Positions 40,998-51,842 of a DNA stretch of 56,259 nt are shown one piece after another (position 1 is the first letter of the stretch; each line of letters begins with the position of its first letter). This DNA is from Nitrosomonas eutropha (GTDB lineage: Bacteria; Pseudomonadota; Gammaproteobacteria; Burkholderiales; Nitrosomonadaceae): assembly GCF_003201195.1 (NCBI RefSeq), contig NZ_QICQ01000016.1, forward strand, positions 1 through 56,259, read 5' to 3'. The notes under the pieces are model-generated. The model was not told where the DNA came from and did not search any database. It saw nothing but the letters and a program-made list of their open reading frames with translations. A program made the position numbers and the translations under genes.

Positions 40998-41441
40998 ATG
41001 ACTGAAATAGAAAAAACTGTATTGGTGGGGTATTCATCTGCCCAAATGTTTCATTTAGTAGATACCGTGGAGAACTATCCCGACTTTCTACCCTGGTGCT
41101 CGGGGGCATCAATGAAACTCATGGAGGACAACGAAACAGCACACGCAACAATAAATATCGACTACCATCTTGTAAAACATAGCTTTACTACGAAAAACAA
41201 ACGCCACCCACCCGACTTGATAGAAATGGAACTGCTTGAAGGGCCTTTTGAAAAGCTTAATGGCTACTGGCGCTTCATTCCTTTAACAGATACTGCTTGT
41301 AAAATTGAATTTAAATTACATTACACATTTTCTCACAAACTTTTAGAAAAGCTGATCGGTCCAGTATTTTACATAATAGCCAATAGTTTTGTAGAAGCTT
41401 TCGTGGAACGAGCGGAAGAGATTTATGGACCCAGTATTTAG
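40998..41441 (+). CDS. RatA/COQ10-type START-domain protein
   Basis: The 147-residue START/Bet v1-fold protein shows VGYSSAQMFHLVDTVENYPDFLPWCSGA and the C-terminal FVEAFVERAEEIYG. Family members have been described as a ribosome-association toxin (RatA) in E. coli and as ubiquinone-binding COQ10 proteins in other organisms, so the function here is uncertain. The next gene, an RnfH-type protein, overlaps it by 17 bases, the usual pair. Confidence 0.9.
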   Translation: MTEIEKTVLVGYSSAQMFHLVDTVENYPDFLPWCSGASMKLMEDNETAHATINIDYHLVKHSFTTKNKRHPPDLIEMELLEGPFEKLNGYWRFIPLTDTACKIEFKLHYTFSHKLLEKLIGPVFYIIANSFVEAFVERAEEIYGPSI

Positions 41442-41742
41442 GAAGGATTTTATTATCATAGAGATAGTCGCTGCACTGACCGAACGACATTTTATCAAAC
41501 GACTTCAAGTTCCAAAAGGAACTTTAATTAATCAAGCAATTAAACTTGCAGAAATGAAAGAGTTCTATCCTGAGATCGATTGCTCAACTCTTAAAATAGG
41601 GATTTATGGAAAAGTGGCCTGCTCAGAAACTGTGCTCCAGCAAAACGATCGCATTGAAATTTACAGACCTTTAATCTCAGATCCCAAAGAAAAACGCAAG
41701 CTGAAAATCAAGTCAGAATATAATAAAATAAGGAGATCATGA
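41425..41742 (+). CDS. RnfH/RatB family ubiquitin-fold protein
   Basis: The 105-residue beta-grasp protein carries LTERHFIKRLQVPKGTLINQAIKLA and GIYGKVACSETVLQQNDRIEIYRPLISDPKEKRK, the RnfH family signature. It was named as the partner of a RatA gene and near Rnf complexes, but no activity is established. The start lies inside ratA (17-base overlap), suggesting coupled translation. Confidence 0.9.
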   Translation: MDPVFRKDFIIIEIVAALTERHFIKRLQVPKGTLINQAIKLAEMKEFYPEIDCSTLKIGIYGKVACSETVLQQNDRIEIYRPLISDPKEKRKLKIKSEYNKIRRS

Positions 41743-41797
41743 TCCCAATAGCTTTTTATGCTAATTTCAATCAGTTAAAAATCAACTAACAGAATCA

Positions 41798-41873
41798 TGG
41801 TGCCGCAGAGAGGAGTCGAACCTCCGACTTGCTGATTACGAATCAGCTACTCTACCAACTGAGTTACTGCGGC
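41798..41873 (-). tRNA. tRNA-Thr (CGT anticodon)
   Basis: The minus strand folds as a 76-base tRNA with encoded CCA at 41798-41800. The anticodon stem GCTGA/TCAGC closes loop TTCGTAA, giving anticodon CGT (reads ACG). The D arm AACTCAGTTGGTAGAGT and T arm GTTCGACTC are canonical. It lies alone between rnfH and the end of the ribosomal cluster. Confidence 0.96.
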
Positions 41874-42062
41874 TTCGTGAAATAATAAAATTGTCAGGCT
41901 AATGCGAAATATATTTAGAAGGGACAAATTAAAATCACTCCAATCAATTATTTACCTGGAAATATTGAAATGGAGTGATGTAGCTAAATAGTTATGTTTT
42001 AAATATGAAAAAATAGATAAAATCTACAGCTTCAAAAACAGAACTATTAAATCAACGATTAA

Positions 42063-42455
42063 TTACTCAGCAATATTCACAATATCATTATTAGCTTCAG
42101 ATCTATCCAATAGCTCCACGATAGCCATTGGAGCATTATCTCCCTTCCTGAACCCACATTTAAGAATTCTTAAATAACCTCCGTTTCGATTCTGATATCG
42201 CGGTCCCAATTCAGAAAAGATTTTAACAACATTTTCTCTATTTCTTAATCTATCAAATGCCAATCGTTTGCTAGCTAAGGTTGGATTTTTACCTAAAGTA
42301 ATTACCGGTTCTACTACACGACGAAGCTCTTTAGCTTTAGGGAGTGTGGTTTTTATAATTTCATGTTCAAGCAAAGAATTAGTTAAGTTCCTGAACATAG
42401 CCAAACGATGACTAGAGGTTCGGTTTAATTTTCGCAATCCATTACGATGACGCAT
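42063..42455 (-). CDS. rplQ: 50S ribosomal protein L17
   Basis: The 130-residue L17 begins [24 protein letters not shown] and is the last gene of the alpha operon. Its start overlaps the rpoA end by 14 bases. The tail after the conserved [14 protein letters not shown] is short and acidic. About 190 bases of AT-rich sequence with no recognisable gene separate it from tRNA-Thr. Confidence 0.97.
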
Positions 42456-43449
42456 GTCCCGGTTCCTTTACATAATTTTCTAAGTTAGCTGGCGGCCAAT
42501 TCTCTAATTTCATACCTAGCGATAAATCACGTGAAGCTAGCACTTCTTTAATTTCGTTTAATGATTTTCTACCTAAATTAGGTGTACGAAGAAGCTCAGC
42601 TTCTGTTCGTTGTATTAAGTCTCCAATATAAAATATATTCTCAACTTTCAAACAATTCGCGGAGCGGACGGTAAGCTCTAAATCATCAACTGGCCGCAAC
42701 AAAATAGGATCAATTGCAGGAGCTCTCGGTTGCTCAGTAGGCAATAGAGTACTCTCTAGATCTGCAAAAAAAGAAAACTGTTCAACCAATACCCTTGCTG
42801 CATAACGAATAGCTTCTTCCGGATCAACAGAACCATTTGTTTCAATATCAATAATCAGCTTATCAAGATCTGTTCTTTGCTCCACACGTGCATTTTCTAT
42901 CGTGTAACTGACACGTCTAACCGGGCTAAATGAAGCATCCAGCAGTATATCACCGATAGAAGATAAACTTTTATCTTCTCGACTGCGATTAACAGAAGGT
43001 AAATATCCTCTTCCTTTTTCTACAGTTATTTGCGCCTCAATACGGCCACCGCTAGTAATATGAGCAATCACATGTTCTGGGTTGACTATCTCAACATCGT
43101 GAGAAGATTCAATATCTCCAGCCGTGACAATACCCTCCGTATCTTTCTTTAAAGAAAGAACAGTAGAGTTCTTGCTATGAAGTTTTAGTACAACTCCCTT
43201 CAAGTTCAATATCAGATCAACGATATCTTCCTGTAAGCCATCTATCGTTGAATATTCATGAACCACTCCGCTAATACTAATTTTAGTAGGAGCACAACCA
43301 GGAATGGAAGATAATAAAACGCGACGTAATGCATTACCTAAAGTGTAACCAAAGCCTCGTTCAAAAGGCTCCATTACAACTTTAGCGCGTAAAGGCGAGA
43401 GATTATGTACCTCTATAATCCTAGGTGTAAGAAAACTATTCGATGACAT
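42442..43449 (-). CDS. rpoA: RNA polymerase alpha subunit
   Basis: The 335-residue subunit has the dimerising N-terminal domain ([23 protein letters not shown]) that nucleates core enzyme assembly. A linker leads to the C-terminal domain ([22 protein letters not shown], then [15 protein letters not shown]) that contacts UP elements and activators. Length is typical. It sits in the conserved rpsM-rpsK-rpsD-rpoA-rplQ order. Confidence 0.98.
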
Positions 43450-43475
43450 ATAGGTGCCAATATAAAAAATGCCGA

Positions 43476-44102
43476 TTACTTTGAATAAAGCTCAACTACA
43501 AGAGATTCATTAATAGTTGAAGATAAATCACTGCGATCAGGTTTATTCTTATAAAGGCCTTTAAGGTTATCAAAATCAACCTCCAGCCAGGATGGAATGC
43601 TACGACGCTTGGCTAATTCAATTGAAGATTTGATCCTCAAATAACTCTTTGCATGCTCAGCCACCTCTATTTGATCGCCTGGCCCTATTAATTGTGAAGG
43701 TATATTAGCTTTTTTACCATTTAAAAGAATGCAATCGTGTCTAATTATTTGTCGTGCTTCAGCTCTTGATGCCCCAAATCCCATATTATATGCAACATTA
43801 TCCAAACGGCTTTCTAAAAGCTTAAGTAAATTCTCACCTGTAATACCCTTTTGTCTATCGGCTCGTTTATATACATTACGAAACTGATTCTCCAACAAGC
43901 CATAGATTCTTCTAATTTTTTGCTTTTCTCTTAGCTGCACAGCATAATCGGATAGTCTTGTTTTTCTCTGTCCATGTTGTCCAGGTGGATAATTTCTACG
44001 CTCTATTGGACATTTATCACTAAAACACTTGTCACCTTTCAGGAATAATTTTTCTCCCTCCCGACGACATTGACGACACTTTGGGTTTATATTTCTGGCC
44101 AC
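43476..44102 (-). CDS. rpsD: 30S ribosomal protein S4
   Basis: The 208-residue S4 has an N-terminal region with Cys residues ([30 protein letters not shown]) that may hold zinc. The S4 RNA-binding domain ([25 protein letters not shown]) follows. In E. coli S4 represses its own operon; whether that holds here cannot be seen. It is 26 bases before rpoA. Confidence 0.97.
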
Positions 44103-44116
44103 AGATTTTCTCCTTC

Positions 44117-44506
44117 TTAGATACGACGCTTCTTGGGCGGCCTACACCCATTATGAGGCACAGGTGTCACATCAGTAATACTTGTAATTTTAAAACCTGT
44201 AGCATTAAGCGCTCTTACAGCCGAATCACGACCAGGTCCGGGTCCTTTAACTCTAATCTCTAAATTTTTAACGCCATACTCCAACGCAGCTCTGCCCGCA
44301 TGTTCTGCAGCAACCTGTGCCGCAAAAGGAGTACTTTTACGCGATCCTTTGAATCCGACTCCTCCCGATGTAGCCCAAGACAAAGCATTTCCTTGTCGAT
44401 CAGATATCGTCACAATTGTATTGTTAAAAGATGCATGTATATGTGCAACTCCTTCAATAATATTTTTCTTAATTTTCTTACGGCTTTTTAATGGAGGTTT
44501 TATCAT
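44117..44506 (-). CDS. rpsK: 30S ribosomal protein S11
   Basis: The 129-residue S11 of the 30S platform has [24 protein letters not shown], the [15 protein letters not shown] loop and the C-terminal [13 protein letters not shown]. It lies between rpsM and rpsD with short gaps. Confidence 0.98.
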   Translation of the reverse strand: MIKPPLKSRKKIKKNIIEGVAHIHASFNNTIVTISDRQGNALSWATSGGVGFKGSRKSTPFAAQVAAEHAGRAALEYGVKNLEIRVKGPGPGRDSAVRALNATGFKITSITDVTPVPHNGCRPPKKRRI

Positions 44507-44545
44507 TAATTTCTGATCTACTTTAAAATTAAATTGGCGAAAAAA

Positions 44546-44905
44546 TTATCTAGCACGTATAGCTTTACGTGGACCTTTTCTTGTCCTCGCATTAGTTTTC
44601 GTTCGTTGGCCCCTTACTGGCAAACCCCTACGATGTCGCAATCCACGATAACTACCAAGATCAATCAACCTTTTAATATTCATAGAGACTTCTCTGCGCA
44701 AATCCCCCTCAACCAGCAGCTTCGCAATAGAATTTCTCAATTCTTCTAACTTACCATCCGTTAACTCTTTAAGTTTAATAAACGGTGGAATATCCAAATC
44801 CGTACAAATTTTACGTGCTGTCGAATTTCCTATACCATAAATCGCCGTCAAAGCTATGTTAACGTGCTTATTGCTAGGTAAGTTGACGCCTGCTATACGA
44901 GCCAT
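44546..44905 (-). CDS. rpsM: 30S ribosomal protein S13
   Basis: The 119-residue S13 of the 30S head begins [26 protein letters not shown] and has [25 protein letters not shown] followed by the basic tail that contacts tRNA. It is the first gene of the alpha segment, 28 bases after rpmJ. Confidence 0.98.
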   Translation of the reverse strand: MARIAGVNLPSNKHVNIALTAIYGIGNSTARKICTDLDIPPFIKLKELTDGKLEELRNSIAKLLVEGDLRREVSMNIKRLIDLGSYRGLRHRRGLPVRGQRTKTNARTRKGPRKAIRAR

Positions 44906-44933
44906 TTTTTACCCTATATATTAAAAACGATAA

Positions 44934-45047
44934 TTAACCTTGGCGTTGTTTATGCCTGGCATCGACACAAATAACACGAATAACCCCATAACGTTTAATT
45001 ATTTTACAATTTCTACATATCTTTTTAATTGATGCTCTAACTTTCAT
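44934..45047 (-). CDS. rpmJ: 50S ribosomal protein L36
   Basis: This gene of 37 codons encodes a protein that begins [19 protein letters not shown] and ends ARHKQRQG. It has the zinc-ribbon form of L36, with Cys11, Cys14, Cys27 and His32 as ligands. It sits between infA and rpsM, its usual place. Confidence 0.96.
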   Translation of the reverse strand: MKVRASIKKICRNCKIIKRYGVIRVICVDARHKQRQG

Positions 45048-45091
45048 AATAAACTCACGATAATATTTATGTAATGTAATAATTACAGTAA

Positions 45092-45310
45092 CTACTTGGT
45101 GCGAAAAGTTATCCGTGCCCTAGTTAAATCGTAGGGTGTTAGATCAACTGTAACCTTGTCACCAGGTAAAATACGAATATAATTCATTCTCATCTTTCCA
45201 GAAATGTGGCCTAGTACAATATGGCCATTCTCTAATTTTATTCTGAACGTTGCATTTGGAAGCGTTTCAATAACCTCTCCTTGCATTTGTATAGTTTCTT
45301 CTTTTGCCAT
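45092..45310 (-). CDS. infA: Translation initiation factor IF-1
   Basis: IF-1 binds the 30S A site during initiation. ATG 45310 gives 72 residues, the usual length, beginning [20 protein letters not shown] and with an S1-like OB fold ([19 protein letters not shown]). An upstream in-frame start at 45340 would overlap secY and is not conserved. It lies between secY and rpmJ, as in other betaproteobacteria. Confidence 0.97.
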   Translation of the reverse strand: MAKEETIQMQGEVIETLPNATFRIKLENGHIVLGHISGKMRMNYIRILPGDKVTVDLTPYDLTRARITFRTK

Positions 45311-45320
45311 CACAACCCAA

Positions 45321-46643
45321 CTATCGTAAAAAGTTACCACTGGTTTTAAAGTTAGCTTTCTTCAACAGACTCTCATATTGACCTGACATCACATGAGATT
45401 GAACTTGAGCCATAAAATCCATGGTAACCACGACAATTATTAGCAGCGAAGTTCCTCCAAAATAAAATGGAACATTCCATTTCAAAATCATAAACTCAGG
45501 TAACAGGCAAACTAGCGTGACATAAATTGAACCAATTAATGTTAACCTCAACATAATACGCTCTATATATTTCGTAGTTTGGTCACCTGGACGTATTCCA
45601 GGTATAAAAGCCCCACTTTTTTTCAGATTATCTGCCGTTTCCTTTGGATTAAATACGAGTGCAGTATAGAAAAAACAAAAAAATATGATCAATGCAGCAT
45701 ATAAAGCGACATAAATAGGCTGCCCAGGTGCCAACGTATTACTAAAGTCTTTTAACCAATTTAGAGACAGACTGTCAGAAAACCAACCAGCTAAAGTTGC
45801 GGGAAATAAAATAATACTGGAAGCAAATATTGGAGGTATAACTCCAGACATATTTAACTTTAGAGGCAAATGAGATGATTGGCCACCCATCATCTGCTTA
45901 CCTACCTGCCTTTTTGCGTAGTTTACCAATATTTTCCGTTGGCCACGCTCTATAAAGACAACCAGCGCTGTAATAGCTATAGCTGCAATAAAAATAAATA
46001 AGGCAGTAAAAAAATGCATTGCGCCCGTATTTACCAGCTCAAGAGTCCCCCCAACAGCACTTGGAAATCCAGCTGCTATTCCAGCAAAAATTATCAAAGA
46101 AATTCCGTTCCCAATTCCGCGCTCTGTGATTTGCTCTCCAAGCCACATGAGGAATATGGATCCAGTTACAAGCGTAATGATTGTTGTAAATATAAAATGC
46201 ATTCCTGGCTCCACCACTAAGCCAGGCTGTGATTGCAAGGCAAAGGAAATTCCATAGCTTTGTAATGTAGAAAGTAGCAGTGTACCGTAACGAGTGTATT
46301 GCGTTATCTTTTTCCTGCCTGACTCACCTTCCTTTTTCAAAGATTCCAAATATGGAACAGCTACTGTTCCAAGTTGCATAATAATAGATGCCGATATATA
46401 GGGCATAATTCCAAGTGCAAATATGGAAAATCTTGAAAGAGCCCCTCCCGAAAACATATTAAACATTCCCAGTATTCCACCTTCCTGGGAGTTAAAAAGA
46501 TCTTTTAATACAACCGAATCAATTCCAGGAACGGGAACATGTGTACCAATGCGATACACAATCAAAGCAAGCAGCAAAAACCACAATCGCTTTTTTAAAT
46601 CATAGAATCTATCAGACAAAGCAGCTTTTGATTTAGATACCAT
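45321..46643 (-). CDS. secY: Protein translocase subunit SecY
   Basis: This is the channel subunit of the Sec translocon, with 440 residues and ten membrane segments. [10 protein letters not shown] follows the first helix, and the plug/second-helix region is [23 protein letters not shown]. The cytosolic loop [35 protein letters not shown] is conserved. Its start overlaps rplO by 11 bases. It is the last large gene of the spc operon. Confidence 0.98.
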   Translation of the reverse strand: MVSKSKAALSDRFYDLKKRLWFLLLALIVYRIGTHVPVPGIDSVVLKDLFNSQEGGILGMFNMFSGGALSRFSIFALGIMPYISASIIMQLGTVAVPYLESLKKEGESGRKKITQYTRYGTLLLSTLQSYGISFALQSQPGLVVEPGMHFIFTTIITLVTGSIFLMWLGEQITERGIGNGISLIIFAGIAAGFPSAVGGTLELVNTGAMHFFTALFIFIAAIAITALVVFIERGQRKILVNYAKRQVGKQMMGGQSSHLPLKLNMSGVIPPIFASSIILFPATLAGWFSDSLSLNWLKDFSNTLAPGQPIYVALYAALIIFFCFFYTALVFNPKETADNLKKSGAFIPGIRPGDQTTKYIERIMLRLTLIGSIYVTLVCLLPEFMILKWNVPFYFGGTSLLIIVVVTMDFMAQVQSHVMSGQYESLLKKANFKTSGNFLR

Positions 46644-47094
46644 TTACATCTTCTATAGTTAACTCAACCTGACCACCCGCGTGCTCTACTATATCTTTGA
46701 CACCTCGAGTTACTCTTAAATCTTTTAGCCTTATGGCTCGTGTACAAGCCTGAGCATCTGCAATAATTTTTACAGGGTAATTAATAGACTTTATAAGGTT
46801 GAATTCATGCAATACAGATGTATCAAACTCATTCCGATCAATTAACAACAAACTAGATAGTTTAATCTCTTGTATTTGTTTTTTCCCATAGACCACAAAA
46901 CCTCTCTTAGGCAATCTGCGTTGCAATGGCATCTGCCCCCCTTCAAAGCCAATCTTATGAAAACCGCCTGCACGCGATTTCTGTCCCTTGTGCCCTCTGC
47001 CGCATGTTTTACCTAGCCCGGAACCAATCCCACGCCCCACTCTTCTTCTGGGTTTTGTAGAACCCATACCAGGCTTTATAGTATTAAGTCTCAC
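46633..47094 (-). CDS. rplO: 50S ribosomal protein L15
   Basis: The 153-residue L15 begins [22 protein letters not shown] and has the basic Gly-rich [21 protein letters not shown] stretch that threads into 23S rRNA. It begins two bases after rpmD and overlaps secY slightly, as expected in the spc operon. Confidence 0.97.
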   Translation of the reverse strand: MRLNTIKPGMGSTKPRRRVGRGIGSGLGKTCGRGHKGQKSRAGGFHKIGFEGGQMPLQRRLPKRGFVVYGKKQIQEIKLSSLLLIDRNEFDTSVLHEFNLIKSINYPVKIIADAQACTRAIRLKDLRVTRGVKDIVEHAGGQVELTIEDVNGI

Positions 47095-47096
47095 CT

Positions 47097-47282
47097 TTAT
47101 TCCTCTACTTTCAATAGATATGCTGTTTTATTAATCATACCTCTAGTCGAAGGTAAATCCGGCAAAAAAACCGTACGGTTAATCTTCCTTAATCCCATAC
47201 CTTGTATTATCAATCTATGTCTCTTTTTTGCACCAATTAAACTTTTTACCAAGGTTATTTTTATAGATTTTAATTTTTCCAT
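47097..47282 (-). CDS. rpmD: 50S ribosomal protein L30
   Basis: The 61-residue L30 has [19 protein letters not shown] and [21 protein letters not shown], the family core. It lies between rpsE and rplO. Confidence 0.96.
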   Translation of the reverse strand: MEKLKSIKITLVKSLIGAKKRHRLIIQGMGLRKINRTVFLPDLPSTRGMINKTAYLLKVEE

Positions 47283-47287
47283 TTAAA

Positions 47288-47821
47288 TCAGGCCCCAGTA
47301 ATTTCGTCTATGCTTTTACCTCTTTTAGCAGCAATCATTGCAGGTGTTTGGATTTTATCTAAGCCATTCAGAGTGGCTCGCACTATATTATACGGATTTG
47401 TAGAACCCAAACACTTAGCTAAAATATTATGTACACCCATCACTTCAAAAATAGCACGCATAGGACCACCAGCGATAATTCCCGTCCCTTCTGAAGCTGG
47501 CTGCATATACACCCTGGCTGCACCATGTCGACCAATTATGGGATGATGAAGCGTACCATTTATCAAGTTAATCTTAATCATTCCACGACGAGCCTCATCC
47601 ATAGCCTTCTGCACAGCTAAAGGAACCTCCCTAGATTTCCCCTTACCCATGCCGATACCACCTTTCCCATCACCAACCACTGTTAAAGCAGCAAAACCAA
47701 GAATTCTACCACCTTTTACAACTTTGGTAACACGATTGACAGAAATCATTTTTTCTTTCAATCCATCAGCCTTTATTTCGTCTTGAGTTTTTGTACCTGT
47801 AGATCTCGTTGTTTTAGCCAC
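47288..47821 (-). CDS. rpsE: 30S ribosomal protein S5
   Basis: The 177-residue S5 has the S5 double-stranded-RNA-binding fold: [22 protein letters not shown] and [20 protein letters not shown], then the C-terminal domain with [24 protein letters not shown]. It is important for decoding fidelity. It lies between rplR and rpmD. Confidence 0.98.
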   Translation of the reverse strand: MAKTTRSTGTKTQDEIKADGLKEKMISVNRVTKVVKGGRILGFAALTVVGDGKGGIGMGKGKSREVPLAVQKAMDEARRGMIKINLINGTLHHPIIGRHGAARVYMQPASEGTGIIAGGPMRAIFEVMGVHNILAKCLGSTNPYNIVRATLNGLDKIQTPAMIAAKRGKSIDEITGA

Positions 47822-47837
47822 CGCAATTACCTTTATT

Positions 47838-48200
47838 TTAAAACTTCATCCCTGCTGATCTAGCTGCATCAGCAAGAGCCTTTATTCGGCCATGATACTT
47901 AAATCCAGATCTATCAAAAGCTATTTCACTAATCTGTGAATCAAGAGATTTCTTAGCCACTAATTGACCAATATACCTAGCAGCTTCCACCGTCCCACCG
48001 TTTGGATATTGTTTTTTTACCTCCGCCTCAACTGTCGAAGCACTAACAACTACATTATTTGATGAAGGATCCAAAATCTGCGCATAAATGTGATTATTAC
48101 TCTTATGAACCAACAGCCTAAAACGCTTTGAATTGCTAATTTTAATTCTAGTTGCTTTAGCACGCCTTAAGCGAGCCTGTTTGATCGTATTTAGCAACAT
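47838..48200 (-). CDS. rplR: 50S ribosomal protein L18
   Basis: The 120-residue L18 binds 5S rRNA. It has [25 protein letters not shown] and ends [17 protein letters not shown]. The extreme N-terminus, MLLNTIKQA, differs from the common MDKK-type start, but no better start is present. Confidence 0.96.
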   Translation of the reverse strand: MLLNTIKQARLRRAKATRIKISNSKRFRLLVHKSNNHIYAQILDPSSNNVVVSASTVEAEVKKQYPNGGTVEAARYIGQLVAKKSLDSQISEIAFDRSGFKYHGRIKALADAARSAGMKF

Positions 48201-48215
48201 TATCTTATCCTTATA

Positions 48216-48755
48216 TTACTTTTTCTTAGTTTCTTTAATTATAACTTTCTCATCAAAATATCGAATTCCCTTTCCCTTATATGGTTCAGGACGCCGATAA
48301 GATCTAACATCCGCAGCAACCTGACCAACTTTTTGTTTGTCGATACCTTTGATTAGGATTTCAGTTGGATTTGGCGTTTCTACCTTAATATCTTCTGGAA
48401 CGGAATAAGATATAGGATGAGAGAAGCCGAGATTCAAATTTAAAATATTGCCAGAAACTTGTGCCTTATACCCAACTCCTACAATGAGAAGTTTTTTCTC
48501 AAATCCATTTGTCACACCTCTAATCATATTTGATATCAAAGCATTAATCGTTCCCACTATAGATCTTGCTTGTTTTGAAGAGTTTAAGGCTTGAATAGTT
48601 AAATAATTTGAGCTCATTTCAATTTTAGTATTATGCACATCAATTAATTGAAATAAACTTCCCAAAGGTCCTTTTATAGCTATACCCAATTCTGTCAACT
48701 GGACTTCCACTAATTTTGGTATCTCGATTGGTTTTGTTGTTGTGTAGAAAGACAT
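48216..48755 (-). CDS. rplF: 50S ribosomal protein L6
   Basis: The 179-residue L6 has the two repeated domains: KGPLGSLFQLI in the first, and LNLNLGFSHPISYSVPEDIKVETPNPTEILIKGIDKQKVGQVAADVRSYRRPEPYKGKGIRY in the second, given here as landmarks rather than a boundary claim. Confidence 0.97.
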   Translation of the reverse strand: MSFYTTTKPIEIPKLVEVQLTELGIAIKGPLGSLFQLIDVHNTKIEMSSNYLTIQALNSSKQARSIVGTINALISNMIRGVTNGFEKKLLIVGVGYKAQVSGNILNLNLGFSHPISYSVPEDIKVETPNPTEILIKGIDKQKVGQVAADVRSYRRPEPYKGKGIRYFDEKVIIKETKKK

Positions 48756-48767
48756 TATTAAATTACC

Positions 48768-49163
48768 TCACGCAACTATGCACAATAACTCACCACCAAC
48801 TCCTCCAGCTCTTGCCGAACGTTCGGTCATAACACCCTTAGAGGTTGATACAATAGCTATACCCAAACCATGCATCACCTTCGGCAGATTATTTCGTGAT
48901 GAATACCTTCTTAATCCTGGTTTACTTATCCTGGTAAGTGAACTAATAACTGGTCCGCCGTTAAAATATTTCAAACATATATCTACAGATAACTTTCCAT
49001 CACTGACTATCTCTTGATAGCTCTCAATATACCCTTCATCTTTTAATATTTTTAGAATTGCTTTTTTTAACTTTGATGAAGGGATCTTTACTTCTTTTTT
49101 TTCTGCAGCCTGCGCATTTCTTATGCGCGTAAGCATATCAGCTATTGGATCAGTCATGCACAT
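48768..49163 (-). CDS. rpsH: 30S ribosomal protein S8
   Basis: The 131-residue S8 begins [18 protein letters not shown]; the parallel MSMSDPIADM start of other betaproteobacteria supports ATG 49163, although ATG 49157 is possible. It ends with the conserved [22 protein letters not shown]. In E. coli S8 is the repressor of the spc operon; I could not identify its mRNA target here. Confidence 0.97.
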   Translation of the reverse strand: MCMTDPIADMLTRIRNAQAAEKKEVKIPSSKLKKAILKILKDEGYIESYQEIVSDGKLSVDICLKYFNGGPVISSLTRISKPGLRRYSSRNNLPKVMHGLGIAIVSTSKGVMTERSARAGGVGGELLCIVA

Positions 49164-49236
49164 ATATACACCAATTTATATTTTGTTCCAGAAATAACTT
49201 TTTTATCACAATTTTCTTCAAAGTCAAAGCTTAACT

Positions 49237-49542
49237 TTACCAACTTGCTTTAATAACACCTGGAATTTCACCACGCATCGCTATTTCACGCAGTTTAATT
49301 CTTCCCAAACCAAATTTTTTATATACTCCTCTTGGCCTTCCAGTCAAGATACACCTCTGACGCAGTCTAACGGGACTAGAGTTTCTAGGGAGTCCTTGAA
49401 GTAAATTGCGCGCTGTTGACTTTTGTTCAATATCTGATTTGGTATCTTTTAAGACAGCAATTAATTCTGAACGACGTGTCGCATATTTATTTACTATTTC
49501 CATCCTCTTTATATTGCGATTTACTATTGACTTCTTAGCCAC
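49237..49542 (-). CDS. rpsN: 30S ribosomal protein S14
   Basis: The 101-residue S14 is the long, zinc-free form: it begins [24 protein letters not shown] and has [22 protein letters not shown] near residue 55 without the CxxC pair. It lies 9 bases after rplE. Confidence 0.97.
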
Positions 49543-49551
49543 ATTATTCCT

Positions 49552-50091
49552 TTAATTTTTAAATGGAAATTTAAAAGCAGAAAGCAAAGCCTTAGCTTCT
49601 ATATCAGTTTTGGCCGTTGTGGTCATCGTTATATTCAAACCACGCAATTTATCAATTTTATCGTAATCTATTTCAGGAAATATAATCTGCTCTTTAATTC
49701 CCATATTAAAATTACCATGGCCATCAAAACCTTTTCCTCCTATTCCTCTAAAATCACGTATACGAGGGATAGCAATACTTACGAGACGATCCAAAAATTC
49801 GTACATCTTTATTCCACGCAAAGTTACCATGCAACCAACCGGATAACCTTGCCTTATTTTAAAAGTTGCAATAGATTTCTTCGCTTTCGTAATTATGGGT
49901 TTTTGTGCCGAGATCTTTTCCAGATCACTGACGGCATTTTCCATTATTTTTTTATCAACAGCAGCCTCACCAACACCCATATTTAGAGTTATCTTTGTTA
50001 TTTTAGGAACCTGCATTACAGTTTTATAATTAAACTGCTGTATTAGTTCCTTTATAACTATATTTTTATAATGATCAAATAATCGAGCCAT
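49552..50091 (-). CDS. rplE: 50S ribosomal protein L5
   Basis: The 179-residue L5 contacts 5S rRNA and the P-site tRNA. Landmarks are [42 protein letters not shown] and [20 protein letters not shown]. It follows rplX by 15 bases. Confidence 0.98.
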   Translation of the reverse strand: MARLFDHYKNIVIKELIQQFNYKTVMQVPKITKITLNMGVGEAAVDKKIMENAVSDLEKISAQKPIITKAKKSIATFKIRQGYPVGCMVTLRGIKMYEFLDRLVSIAIPRIRDFRGIGGKGFDGHGNFNMGIKEQIIFPEIDYDKIDKLRGLNITMTTTAKTDIEAKALLSAFKFPFKN

Positions 50092-50106
50092 TTTATTCTT
50101 CTATCC

Positions 50107-50424
50107 TTACAAATCTATTAGAGTGCCATCAGATTTAAAGTAGCGTACTTTATTACCTGATTCATTAAACCTAAAACCGACTCTATCCGCCTTATTTTTG
50201 TCAGAATTAAAAATTGCAATATTAGAAACATGAATTGGTTTTTCTATTTCAACAATCCCACCAACAATATTTTTACTTGGATTAGGCTTAACATGCGATT
50301 TAACTCTATTTACATCTCTAACTATTACTTTTTCTACACTTTCAAACTTAATTACCGTTGATTGCTTACCCTTATCTTTACCTGATAATATAATTACGTT
50401 GTCACCCTTCCTGATTTTTTTCAT
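50107..50424 (-). CDS. rplX: 50S ribosomal protein L24
   Basis: This KOW-domain protein is an early 50S assembly initiator. ATG 50424 gives MKKIRKGDNVIILSGKDKGK, matching the betaproteobacterial start; ATG 50430 would add Met-Ala and cannot be excluded. It follows rplN by about 18 bases. Confidence 0.95.
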   Translation of the reverse strand: MKKIRKGDNVIILSGKDKGKQSTVIKFESVEKVIVRDVNRVKSHVKPNPSKNIVGGIVEIEKPIHVSNIAIFNSDKNKADRVGFRFNESGNKVRYFKSDGTLIDL

Positions 50425-50442
50425 GGCCATAAGCTCTTTACT

Positions 50443-50811
50443 TTAAATTACTTCGGGAGCTAGAGACACTATTTTCATGAACTTTGCCGTACGAAGCTCA
50501 CGTGTCACCGGACCAAAAATTCTAGTACCTATAGGCTCTAATTTATTATTCAAAATTACCGCGGCATTCGTATCGAACTTCACCAAAGAGCCATCAGATC
50601 TGCGGATTCCCTTTGCTGTTCGTACAATAACCGCGTTATAAACCTCTCCTTTTTTGATACGACCACGAGGTGCGGCATCTTTTACAGCAACTTTAATAAC
50701 ATCTCCGATTCCAGCAAATCTTCGCTTTGATCCTCCGAGAACCTTGATACACATTACAGTGCGAGCCCCCGTATTATCAGCTACTTTTAGTAAAGACTGC
50801 ATCTGAATCAT
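50443..50811 (-). CDS. rplN: 50S ribosomal protein L14
   Basis: The 122-residue L14 begins [27 protein letters not shown] and ends [13 protein letters not shown] gap of 78 bases upstream, the longest within this part of the cluster, marks the S10/spc operon junction. I found no convincing promoter in it. Confidence 0.98.
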   Translation of the reverse strand: MIQMQSLLKVADNTGARTVMCIKVLGGSKRRFAGIGDVIKVAVKDAAPRGRIKKGEVYNAVIVRTAKGIRRSDGSLVKFDTNAAVILNNKLEPIGTRIFGPVTRELRTAKFMKIVSLAPEVI

Positions 50812-50889
50812 ATTTATACTTCCTGTTAAGATTGATTCTAAATTTTGTACGGTAGGATATAAATAACACTTTTCAATCGAGGGTTATAT

Positions 50890-51144
50890 TCAATTAATCT
50901 TTACTACCTTGATTACTCGCCAAGATTTGGTTTTTGATATAGGGCGTGCTTCACTTATAGCTACCACATCGCCCACTTTATATTGATTATGCTCATCGTG
51001 AGCATGATATTTTTTTGAACGAGTGATAATTTTTCCATAAAGAGGGTGTTTTACTTTTCTGTCAATTCTTACAGTTACTGTTTTATCTCTCTTATCACTT
51101 ATAATTTGTCCAATCAGATATTTACTTTGATTGTCTAAATTCAT
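50890..51144 (-). CDS. rpsQ: 30S ribosomal protein S17
   Basis: S17 is an OB-fold early-assembly protein. I chose ATG 51144 (84 residues, [16 protein letters not shown]) because GAGG at 51151-51154 is six bases upstream; ATG 51150 directly abuts this site. Either start lies inside the end of rpmC, giving an overlap of at least 23 bases. Core landmarks are [20 protein letters not shown] and [12 protein letters not shown]. Confidence 0.95.
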
Positions 51145-51334
51145 CGCCATCCTCTTTTTCTCGAATAATGGTTTTAATACGCGCTATATCTCTACGCACT
51201 TTTTTAACTTGAGACGTATCTGTAAGCTGTTGCGTCTTCAACTGGAACCTCAAACCAAATTGGATTCTTCTTAACGATAAAAGCTCTTTTTCCAAATCTG
51301 GCAATCCTTTTCCCTTTAATTCTATTACTTTCAT
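51122..51334 (-). CDS. rpmC: 50S ribosomal protein L29
   Basis: The two-helix L29 sits at the tunnel exit. It begins [21 protein letters not shown], and at 70 residues is a little longer than usual (63-66). The extra C-terminal residues [10 protein letters not shown] are read from the sequence that also encodes the start of S17. It lies between rplP and rpsQ. Confidence 0.95.
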
Positions 51335-51341
51335 TAAGAAA

Positions 51342-51758
51342 TCAACTCCCTAAATGCCTTATCACAAATACCGTCTGCATTGGTAGCTTTGCAGCAGCCA
51401 ATCTAAAAGCCTCACGTGCAAGCAGTTCATCAACTCCATCCATTTCATAAAGCACTTTTCCTGGCTGAATCTCTGCAACATAGTACTCTGGATTCCCCTT
51501 ACCCTTTCCCATTCTAACTTCAGCAGGTTTTCGCGAAACAGGCTTATCTGGAAAAATTCTTATCCAAATACGTCCACCACGCTTGATATGTCTCGTCATT
51601 GCACGTCGAGCCGCTTCAATTTGTCTTGAGGTTAATCTTCCACGGCCTATAGCTTTAAGCCCAAACTCCCCAAAACTAACCTTTGCGCCTCTGGTTGCCA
51701 TACCAGTATTGCGACCTTTATGCTGCTTACGAAACTTGGTTCTGGCTGGTTGTAACAT
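51342..51758 (-). CDS. rplP: 50S ribosomal protein L16
   Basis: The 138-residue L16 binds near the A-site and 5S rRNA. It begins [19 protein letters not shown] and has [35 protein letters not shown] gap of 84 bases separates it from rpsC and contains a small CTGAG/CTCAG hairpin. Confidence 0.98.
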
Positions 51759-51842
51759 TACTAAATCCCTTGCTTTCGAGCTACTTTAAAATATAGTCAC
51801 AAACTTAATCTGAGCTGACTCTCAGAGACATTAAGCTTTTGC

